Assembly: GCA_041305345.1 (NCBI GenBank)
Contig: JBFYLP010000001.1
Coordinates: 103,816 to 167,815, forward strand
Length of the DNA stretch: 64,000 nt
DNA from: JACRGC01 sp041305345
GTDB taxonomy: Archaea > Micrarchaeota > Micrarchaeia > Norongarragalinales > SBBD01
Direction of reading: 5' to 3'
Position numbers and translations under genes: made by a program. Positions within the stretch are counted from its first letter, which is position 1. Every line of letters begins with the position of its first letter. Under the pieces are notes generated by a model. It ran no database searches and was not told where the DNA came from. It worked only from the letters and a program-made list of their open reading frames with translations. Positions 51,401-63,400 of the stretch are shown here, piece after piece.

Positions 51401-54400
51401 GATTTGGGGAACGGCTACAAGCAAGTGGCATTCGAATTGGGGGACCTGGTTGCCGGCGAGACCAAAACAATCCGATATAGCTACGAGCCTCCTCCAATAT
51501 CGCCCGCACTCTACTTGAAGGGCAGGATGAAAATCGAATACGGCCTGAACTTGTCATTCGAGGAGGCCAGGAACTGGACCATCGGCGCAGACGACTACCA
51601 TACGATCCACGACATCACCCTTTATTTCAACCAATCCTCAAGAGCGCCCGACTCGGAGAATCAATACGCGTGGGAGCCTTTGGTTCTCTGCGTCAACCAG
51701 ACATACAATCTTTCCGTCCAAACCCAAAATGGAATCACTGCTGCCTGGAGCGATAACGTTTCAGTCCAGGTATCCTCCGGAGGGCCGTATTCTTCCCTGT
51801 CCCCATCTAGCATCGTGAACAATTGGCAGCTGCTCGATACCATAAATTCAAGGACCATCCGTTTCATCGCTTCTAATACCCGGAATATCAATGGTTACAA
51901 TGGCACATCCTGGCTCATCAAGCCCCTTGCAACGGGCAATTACAATCTCAGGACATTCCAATATACTAGGAACAGCGCAGTGATATTTTCGAGCAACATC
52001 GCTGCAGTAACGGTCAGGCAATGCACGAATGTTGCGCTCGGAAACAGGGAAGTATCCGTGAAGGGCCCTGACGGCACTTCGGACATCCTGATGCGCGGGA
52101 GCATCGGCTACATCGCGATCCCGCTTTTCAATTTCAATGAGACAGAACTTCTCACCGCCTCAGCAACCCTTTCCATCCTCTCGGGTTCGACCGACCAAGG
52201 ATGGTATGTTGAGGAAGGAAGGACGCAAACCGCGACAATGAATTACTCCAACTACACCAAGAATCTTTATCCCGTCTTCAATGAAAGCGTCGTGCTCTGG
52301 AGAGTGCACGTACCCGATGATGCAAATACCGATGACCTATATTCCGCGAGCATAAGCGTAACCTCGAATTCCCAGACTCTTACTTATGCGAGGAGCTTCA
52401 CGCTCGCACTTGAACCCATCCAGATATTCGCCTCCTCACCCGAATATACCGGCTACACCAACGAGGATACTACCGAACGGGTGAATACGTCCATAGTCGT
52501 ATGCAATTATGGCGACAAGCCCATCACGGACGGAGTAATCGCCTTGGAATTTCCATCAACGTATTACAGGATCGAATACATCTATCCGCAAAATTCCAGT
52601 TCCTCGGAGCTCAATCCAATCTGGAGTGAAGTCCAATTGCCCACTTCCAGTTGCTTTGCAATGCAGATGGATTTCGTTCCCATTGACACTACCGGCCTAG
52701 ACCTGGAATTCGTTACGACGCTCTCTTGGGATTCCGGGGCAAGGAGCTATTCCGAAACAAGGACGATAAACCAGCCCTCGACACAGGAACAGCATTACCC
52801 TTACGTCCTGCTATCTTCCGACAGCACCAATTATGGCGCAAACCTGTCAGTTGACCAGAACTCAACCCTGCGCATCAATCTGCGACTGGTTTGGATGGGG
52901 GACAACTCGGGCGCCACCGTCGCAAATACAACCCACAACATCAATCATTTACAAATAGCCCAAGGCTTTGGCAAGCCCTTTGCCTTCGATTCTCCCTGGG
53001 GCTTCAACCCGCTTCCAGGATACCCTTTAGGCTCCGAAGCGGAAGGCTGGAAAATCAAATCCCGCAGGTGGAGGATGCCACTGTTTGAAGCAGGCGAATA
53101 TATAGTGAATTTCTCCATAAACGTGTCCGCAACCCCCGATTTCCAGCCGGGGGGAAAACGGATTTCCTTCCTTTCAAGGGGTGCGACTTTCCGTGAGGGA
53201 GCCGCAACCGCCCCAATCCGATTTAAGATGGAAGACGAGCAGTTTGCGCTTGTTGTGCAAGGCCCATTCCTGAAAACAAAGCGCTATTCCGCATCGGTTC
53301 CCGAGGGCGTATGGGGGAGTTTTGCCTCCTCTTATGCCTGCGGCGATTACAATGCCAGCACGGTCATCTTCAACAAGGGAAACAGATATGGCTGGCTTTA
53401 CAACTACACAGAGTATTATCCTTCGACAATCACCCCGCAGAACCTCTCCACGGACCTGAATGATTCGGATTCCTTCTGGCTGCGGTGGTATGGGTATAAT
53501 CTAACCGCAAACGGTTCCGATGACCCATATTCCTACAATTATTCATTTTCCGTGCCACTAGGTGCGCAGACCAACCAGCAGTTCCAGCTGAATGCCACAA
53601 ACGGCACGTATATGGCACATCACAAAGGCCGGCTCTACTTTGCCAATTTCACGTGCACCGATTACCCCCAGTACCAGGACGTGTCTGTCTCTCCCCAAAG
53701 CTCGGGTTTTGGGTTCCCGAAAACGTTTTCGATTTCGGTTAGGTCCGCGTACAATGTCCTTTACGTGAACCTCTCGAAATCATCCGATGGCCTTACAAAC
53801 TGGATTGTGATCAACACAACGGATGCGAATTCGCCCGGCAGCTGGAACCAGACCAACTTCACCCAAACCCTCCCCTGCGACGACATCGGCTCGTGGTATT
53901 ACAATTTCACCGTATACGACGAGAACGGAAACATCAACATGACCGTGCCGAGCCTTTCAACCACCTACGCGGTCACGAAGGATACGCTCCAAATAAACCT
54001 GATCGAGGGCAACGCTTCGCTTGCAAACCGGAGCAGCGACAACCTCGACCACCTGTCCGTTTATTTGAACGACACGAACGGCACCGCGGTTAGCGGCATC
54101 GACCTGAACTTCTCCGTTACGTATGACTCATCAAACTACGGCCCCGCGCAGATAAACACCACGAACGATACGGGCTACCTGCATTATTACTTCAATGCCA
54201 CCTGCTCAGAAACGGAATATGCCTCGCGCCCGGACCAGAGATGGAAAGTGACGCTCTCTGGCAGCGCGTGCTACAACGACATCATCTCCGACATCTATGC
54301 AATGCAGATAAAGGGCTTCCTGAACAACAATGTCACAACGCCAAAGGGCGATAATAATTACACGGAACCGACAAACATCCTGATCCAGGGGAACGTGAGG

Positions 54401-57400
54401 GACGATTGCGGCAACTACATTTCCCCGATCCAGGATCCGACAATAGTGGTCGCATTCAATGCGACCGATAACACGTCGGCATATGGCTGCCCCGGCCAAA
54501 GCCTCGGAGGCGGCTTCTTCGAGTGCACCTGGGAGACCGATGGCACATTTGGGGGGTATTACAATGTGACGATGAACGCCACCGCCGACAAGTACTACCC
54601 CGATTACAGCGTCACTACGATTGAGGACGAATTCTACCTCTTCTACCTTTTCTCAAAGGCGAAGCTTTCCGGCGAAACCAGGGCCCCACTGCAGGACGGC
54701 TGGGGCGTGCCGGTGAACTGGACGATTAACCTCACCGCGCCGGTTTATTATGTGACATCAACGGCCCATCTCTGGATTGGGGATGATGCAGTGGCGCACG
54801 ATGCGGAAATCCCCCCCGCCCAAAGCTGCATTGGCATCAATTGCGTAAACCAGACGATGAACTGGACGCATACGTTCAGCTGCGACAACGAGGGCGGCTC
54901 GCAGGTGGGCACGTGGTTCTACAAGTTCGCGGCGAATACCTCGGAGGACATCGATTCGGAAACGGCGGTGAATTCCACTACGGTTGAGAAGGACGATATA
55001 ATCATCTCCAATGTCACCGGCAATGAAACCATCGTCAACCGCTCCGGCGAACACGTCGCAAAGTTCGTCGTGAATGTCACGGATACCGACCGCAATTTGG
55101 CCGCCGGGACCCCCTACTCCACGGTCACTTTCAACGTCACGACAAACTGGACGACCGGAAACCTGACTGCGGGCGCCAACACCACGAACACCTCCGGAAG
55201 CGCCGAATTCAATTTCAATGCGACCTGCGAGCACGAGGTTGGAAGGCAGAGCTGGTTCGCGTATGCAACAGGAAACATCTGCTATAAGGATTACCTTGCA
55301 AGCCAGTTCTTTGTTGACGTCTATGGCGATTACATTTTCGAGATTTCAACGATCAACGGAACGGGCGCGGAGTTCACCATAGGGAACAACGTCACCCTGA
55401 CCCTAACGACGAAGGACGAGTGCCATAGCCTTGTCCCAAACGCAACTACTGGATTTACGATAACCGGGCTTTACAACATAACCTATTGTGCGGGTGACGA
55501 CATCGAGAATTTCTCAAATGGCACATACGGCTGCACGTTCAATACCAGCGCACTCGCCCCGGGCTTCTATTCGGTAAGGGCAAATGCGAGCAAGGATTAT
55601 TATAATTTCAACTTTTCAACACAGGCGAACACCTTCCGGCTGTATTCCGAGAACAACAGCAATCCGCTTCTCATCAACATCACCTCCTACCCCAATCCCG
55701 CAGGCTGGGGCGAGCAGCTAAATTTCTCCGCACTGGTAAGGGACCCTGAAGGCAATGATGTCGCCTTATACCTGTATTCCTCCGCGGCACTCGAAGGCCC
55801 CTATTCCCTTCTCAACGATTCCCTCTGCCCCACCTGCGACAACGACATAATCAACTATACCGTTGAGAACGCATTCGCCTGCGGGGACATTGGCATTAGG
55901 TATTTCTGGTTCAACGGCACCGACGATGAGGGCGCCAATGGAAGCTCGGAAATTGGCAACTGGACAATTGAGGCTGACAATGTAACCGTTTCCCTCATTG
56001 CAGGCGACAACATCAACGTCACAAGGCAAACGGGCGCAGTCATTCTCGAGGCATTTGCCTTCGATGACGACAACCAGACCGGCGCAACCGGCACTAATGC
56101 AACGATATGGGTAGCTAACGACACGAGCTTCAACATCGGGAACGAGACGCAGGCAAACTCTTCGGGAAGCTTCAATATACTTTTCCGGCCGTCCTGCGCT
56201 TACATCGCCGGCCCTAAAAACTGGACCGCGGGAGTTGCGGGGGACGAGTGCTATGACACGGTAAACGCCACCGTCAATTACACATTGGGAATAATCGGTG
56301 CACTGTCGCCGAACGTGACCATTCCGATAGACGGAAATTATTCGGCCGGAGAAAACGTCACAATAGAAGGCATAGTGGAAGATGACTGCGGAAACCTAAT
56401 TGTAGGCGCGCAGGTAAACTTCTCAATCCGGGATGGCGGCGACCCGATCGAGTGCACGGATGTGGTCGACCACGCAAATGGCACCTATTCCTGCACTTAC
56501 AATACGAGCGATCTCCCGGGAGGCAACTACCGCGTGATAATGGGAGCCTACAAGGCCTACAATTCGAATGGCACCTTCGTGAGGGAATCCGCATTCCGGA
56601 TCCTCTCCGCACCAACGCTTACAAATCCCTTTGCTTCCAACTGGACCATTTACTGGGGCGCATCGATGTATGTGAATGTCACCGCCTCCGACAAGGACGA
56701 CAGCTTGACGGTATATTTCTGGGAAAAATCACCAACGGATGCGGAATTCACGCTCAAGGACCAGCAGGGCTGCAGCAACTGCACGAATGTCAACCTAACC
56801 TTCCTTGACCCCTACCACGATGCGTGCGCAGATTACGGCAATTGGACCTTCAAGTTCAATGCTACCGACTCGTCGGGCCTGACCGCGGAATCCTCGCCGG
56901 GCTCATTCAACGTCACGCGCAGGAACCTTACGGACGTTTACCAGGAGGGGAACGAAAGCGCCGTGCACCGCATGACCAACACCACCTTCCTTGCGACAAA
57001 ATTCGTGGATGCCGTGGACCTGATATCCGACATAGGTAACGGGCCGCAGGTGACATTGTTTGTCACGAAAGACGGCTCCGCCTATGTTACCGACGGGACG
57101 AACACATCCGTGAACGGGATCGCTTCCCGGAGGTTCGACCCCACCTGCACCCACTCGGTCGGCAAGCAGAAATGGAAATTTGGGGTGGTTCAGACCAACT
57201 GCTATTACGCAGCCAATTCGAGCGAGTACAACGTTACCGTCATCACCAATCCGCTTTCACTCAACATAACCCGGCCCCTCAACGGCTCGTGCTTTGTGCC
57301 TGGAGCATCAATTATTCTCAATGGCACAGTGGCTGACGAATGCTCCAACGTCACTGGCGCGACCTCTTTGTTCATCGTGCAAAGGCAGCCCTCGAATTTC

Positions 57401-60400
57401 TCAACAGCAGCTCCGACCGATCTGGGCTATGGGAATTACAGCACCACCTGGGCTTCAACCGGAAGGAGCTACGGCTTGTACAACATTTCGATGAACGCAA
57501 CCAAGGCGAATTATTACTACGGTTCCGATCTGGAGATCAACGCACTCAGGCTCTCTTCAAACCCGCTTCTTTTCAATCCGATTGTTGATGTGGCGGAAGA
57601 CGGCTGGGGCGTGAACCGGGTCTTCAACGTGACGACGCAGGACCCCGCAGGCGCAGACATCAACGTCAGCCTTTGGGTCAGGGCCTTCGGAACCACCAAC
57701 TGGATCTTCCGTGGCGCCCAGGTGTGCAGCGAGTGCATAGGGGAAACGAACCTCACCTTCGCTGACATCGATTTCACCTGCAGCAATTTCCTTTCAAACG
57801 CCACCTGGGAATACAAGTTCAATGCGACCATCAACCTCTGCGGCACATTCGGCAATGAAACCGAAATAGCGAATTTCACCTTGGATAAGGACGACGTGAA
57901 CGTGACCGGCTTTACTTATGGTACGACCGTCGACCGGCAGGGAAGCAGCACGATGGGCTTTGCAATACTCGTAAACGACACCGACAATGCAACCATCCTG
58001 AATGCAGGAATCAATGGCTCGTTCTGGGTGAATTACAACGGCACCTATTTTGACGGAGGCCATTACAACACGACGAATGCATCGGGTTATTTGAATTACC
58101 TCTTCAATCCCACCTGCAGCTACAATGCGCAGCAGCATAAGTGGAGGGGAGGGATATTCAACGACCAATGCTACAAGGCCCTCAATACTTCCGATGCGAC
58201 ATTCGACGTTTACGGCCAGTCGCAGGTATCGATAGAGCTTCCCGAAAACCAGTCGGAATTCAACGTAACAAACAACGTGACCATACGCTACAACATCACC
58301 TCCGAATGCTTCGCCCTCGAAGGCTTCCTGAACAGCTCCACGCCAAACATCACTAACGTCCACATCCCGACGGGGAATGAATACCTCTGCTCACCCATAG
58401 AAACCGAGGAGAACGGCTACTACAACTGCACTTGGACGACCGTCGGGATGGAACAGGGCAATTATTCCGTCCGGCTGAATGCGTCCTACGCCTATTTCAA
58501 CCTGAACTCCACGCTTTTCGAATACCGCTTCTACCTTAAGAACAAGCTCACCAATGCATCTGAATTGGGAATAAACAATACCGCAGGAGGCTGGGGTCAG
58601 AGCTACCAATTCAACGTCTCCATTGACGACCCGGAGAACGAGAGCATCAGATGCGAACTATTCACCAATACCACCGGCGAATGGGTTTACCGCGGGTTCG
58701 GGACGGTTGATTCGGGCCAGGGCAACTGCACCGTCGTTGTCGACCATTTCTCGTGCGCAGACATGCACAACGAATCCGAATTCATGTTCCAGATCATCAA
58801 CGGCGAGCCCACGAACAATTTCAATACTTCCGTAGGGCCGATCTTCAACCTCACGGCAGATACCCTTGAGCTGGCGCTGGTTGCCGGCGACGACTCCGCG
58901 GTTAACAGGAGCGGCGAAAACGCGACATACCTGACAATAAGCGCCTACGATACCGATTACTTGGGATATGCGCCCTCAGCCAACGGGACGATATGGGTCA
59001 CAACGGACGGAACGCTTCTTGATGCGGGCAATTTCACTTCAACGAACTCTTCAGGGCACCTGTCAATAGGCTTCAACCCATCCTGCGATTACAGCGCAGC
59101 TGCACAGCAATGGTTTGCGGGCATCCACGATGCTTGCTATTTCGAAATCAACACCACCGCAAACTACACGGTCAATGTGTGGGCTTCGATCAAGAACAAC
59201 TTCACAATGCCATACGGGCCCGAGGTCGGCCGCGGCGAGAACGTCACGATCAATGTGACTTCGGTGGATGATTGCGATGCGGCGATTACAGATGCCTTCG
59301 TAAACATTTCAGCAAGGAACTACTTCACCCTGCAGAATTACATATGCGATCCAGTCGCGAACATCACCGACGGCAACTACAGCTGCGATTTCAACACCTC
59401 CTCTATGAACGCTGGCGCCTACAACCTGACCACGAGCTCCTCGAAGCCGATGCACCATCTGGAAAGAACCACCGTGATTTATTCGGAGGACCTCTCGGGC
59501 TTCTGGGTTGAAACGCAGACCGTATTTTCCGCAGTGAATGTCACACCATTGGTCGGCGGCTGGAGCGAAACCTTTTACCTCACGGCTAATGTGAGCGACG
59601 AGGACAACGACACCCTCAGGGTATATGCATTTGTGAGGCTTGCGGATTCGGAGGATTGGACATATGTGGGCTATCAGGACAGGCAGGGCATAAACCAGAC
59701 TGTCAATTTCACAAGGACATTCCTTTCGGGGGACATTGCAAACTGGACGGTGATGTTCAACACTTCGGAAGATGACGCGTGGGCCGTCGAGTCAAGCCTC
59801 CTGAACTTCACCGTCGAAAGGGACGATACGTATACCAACATCACCGCAGGCAATTCCTCAACAGTGAGCAGGCTCAGCACGAATACGGTGAGGCTCATCA
59901 GCAGGGTGAGGGATGCCGACAAGATCACCAACAACATTGCGAGCGAGGAGGCGCAGCTATGGGTAACCAAAAACGGCACTTTTTACGATTCGGGAACGCA
60001 GGTATTTACCAACGGCAGCGGCTACATTACCTGGGATTTCAATCCGGATTGCAATTACCAGGTCGGAGTGCAGAAGTGGAAGATGGGGCTCCTCGACAAT
60101 TCGGCGCTTTACAAGGCTTCGAACTCGACCGAAGGGGTGCTTACGATCACTTCCGAATTCCTGCCAAGGCTGTATGCGCCCCTCAACCGCACCTACCTGC
60201 GAGGCGTGGATAACATCAATTTCCGCGGCAATCTCTCAGATTCGGATGCGTCCTGCGGTATGGTAACCGGTGCAACGATGGTTTTTGCGCCGAAGGAAGA
60301 TTATTCGTGCACCGGTGCCGATGAAGGAAACGGCTTCTACAACTGCTCGGTTGCAAACACAACGACCGCCAGCTGGGATTACGGCTGGTACAATGTCACG

Positions 60401-63400
60401 ATCAATGCAAGCGGGAATTATTACACGAATGCGACTTCGACCAGGAACCTAAGCTTCTTCCTTGCAAGCAGGCCCACCCTCTCAAATCCGAGCGTGACCC
60501 CCGCCTCAGAGGGATGGAGCGCGCAGTTCAATTTCACCGTTACGGTTAACGACGCGGATGAGAACAACGTAACGGTATACTTATTCAAGAGGATCGGCTC
60601 CGACGCATATTCGCTCATAGGCACCCATTCCTGCGGTCCGTGCTCAAACACGGAACTCCTCTTCATACAGAACTTCACCAAGAACGACATCGGCTCAAGC
60701 CAGTACTTTTTCAATGCATCCGACGAATACGGCTACAACGCGAGCACTTCGGCAAGTTCGTTCACGGTTACGAAGGACGTCGTCTCCCTCGACATCGATG
60801 CGGGCCTCATAGGCGATGTGGACCGTGAAGGGGACTATACGAAGGGCATTGTACTTCACGTATACGACCAGACCAACAGCACTTACGTACCAGCAGGAGT
60901 CAACGGCAGCTTCTTCATAACCACGGACAAGGCGAATTATGCCCCTCCCTACAACACAAGCACCAACTCATCGGGCCACTTGTCATACGATTTCAATCCA
61001 GACTGCTCTTATGGGGTGGGGGTGCAGAAGTGGAAGGGCGGGGTGCAGAATGACGCATATTATGCGAATTCGCTTACGAGCAACATCTCATTCTCGATAA
61101 TAGGCCAGCTCAAAACCGGGCTCGAGCTGCCGGAGAATGGGAGCTCATACGGCACCTCCGATCAGATTGTCATAAGGGCAAACATTACGACCGAATGCGG
61201 CGATGAGGGCTTTGTAAATACTTCCGAAGCGCTAATACTTCTCGAATCGCCCCTCGGCGTCACTGAAAGCTGCGGGACAGTGTATAATGAGGAGAACGGC
61301 TATTACAACTGCACGTGGGATTCGACCGGCAAATCACTTGGCCTGTGGAGCATCAGGATTAATGCGACCAACTCGTCCTTCAATCTGAACACCACGCTTT
61401 ATTACGAGCGCTTCACGCTTGTCAATGCGCCTCCGGCCTATTCGGAATCGAACGTTACCCCTGAGGCCGGTGGCTGGACCCGGAGCTACGTTTTCTCAAC
61501 AACGGTGTATGATGCAGACGGTAACGACGTAAACTGTTCCCTTTACCTAAGCAAGGATGATGGGGCCACCTGGGAAATCAAGGGCCAGAACTTCACCATA
61601 CCTGGCGGGAGCGGCATTTGCAGCTTCAACATCTCGGATTTCGACTGCGGCGACATAGGCGAGGACAATTACTACAAATTCAACCTATACGATTTCGAGA
61701 GCGGCGCCGTCCTCAATGACATCAACACATCCGATCTTTACGGCCCCAACCTCACAATTTCGGAAGTATCGCTGGCTTATGCTTTTGGCAACGAAACGGT
61801 CAGGAACCGTAGCTCCGGGGCTGCGTTCGTCGGCATACGGGTATTTGATTCGGAGAATGAGACATATGTGAAGGATGCGGACTTCACCTTCTGGTTCACC
61901 ACTGATGAATCCACATATGATGCGGGCAACCAGACCACCACCAACAATTCGGGCCACGCAGCGGTTTACTTCAATCCATCCTGCGAGTATAGTGCAGCAA
62001 AACAGAAGTGGTTCGGCGGCCTTACGGATGCGTGCTACGAGGCCGAGAACTCCTCGGAATTCAATACCACGGTCCTGGGCGACATTAAATACCTGCTGAC
62101 CGATCCTTCAGGAGCGAATTACCCGCGCGCGACCAATGTCACCATCAATGTTTCCGTTACCGACGATTGCAATGATCCTTTGGACAATCTTGCAATAACC
62201 CTGAATTACAGCCGTAACCCCCTGCACTACACTTGCGAGCCGGTAGTGAACGAAACCGGCGGCAACTTCAGCTGCGAATTCAACACTTCCGCATTGCCGT
62301 CTAGGCAGTACAATGTAACGCTCAAATCAGTTCTCCTGAACCACAATACAAATACCTCGATCTTCCAGAATGCGTTCCGCGTGCAGACCGGGCCGGTTTT
62401 GAACATCCAATACGTAAATTCCTCCAATGAGGATGGCAATAAGGGCAGCACCGGCGGCTGGAGGGAAACCTTCACTTACAACTTGAGCGTCACCGACGAG
62501 GACGGCGATTTGGTAACGGCTTATGTGTTCATACGGAAGGGGTTCACCGGGGACTGGACATTGCTGAGCTCCCGCACCTGCACCAGCAATTGCAATAACT
62601 CGATCCTGTCCCTTGGAAAAGGCCCCGGGCAGAGCCCGTTCTCCTGCGGCGACATAGGGGATTGGGAATTCTTCTGGAATGCAACCGATGGGAACTTCAC
62701 CGCAAACCTCACGCCAACGAACTTCACCATCGAGAGGGACGATGTGAACATCACCTATATGGGAGGGGATGCCGAATCCATCTGGAGGAACGGAACGGAC
62801 CAAAAGACCCTATCGGTCGAGGTGCGCGATCTCGACTACGGCAATGCACTGATCGGGTCCGGGCAGGTGAACGGCACGCGTTGGGTCACCTGGAACGGCT
62901 CGAGGTACGATGGCGGCACTCCCGTGTCCTCTCTCAGCGGCTTCCTCAACAGCACTTTCGAACCTACGTGCTCATACACTCCCGGCATCCAAGGATGGAA
63001 GATAGGCACATTGGGCCATCCGTGCTACAAGGATGTGAATTCATCAGTCTACAATGTAACCCTCTACGCGAACATGTCCATCCGGCTTGCGAAACCATTG
63101 GGCGTAAACTACACGAAGGGCACGAGCGTCCCCGTCGAGTTCAACGTTACGGACGATTGCAGCAATCCCGTGAATTCCTCGACAGATTCGCTTGATTTCA
63201 TCGGGCCCGAGGTCTACACCGAAACCTCGGGTTTCGGCGACTATGGCAATGCGACCCACAACTATACCTGGGCAACCTCTGATAAGGAATTCGGCTATTA
63301 CAACTTGACGGTTCAGGTGCAGAAGCAGTACTATATGACCGGCAATGCGACGACTGTTAACGCTATCCAGTTGACGGGCGGCCCCGAGCTTTTCCAGCCC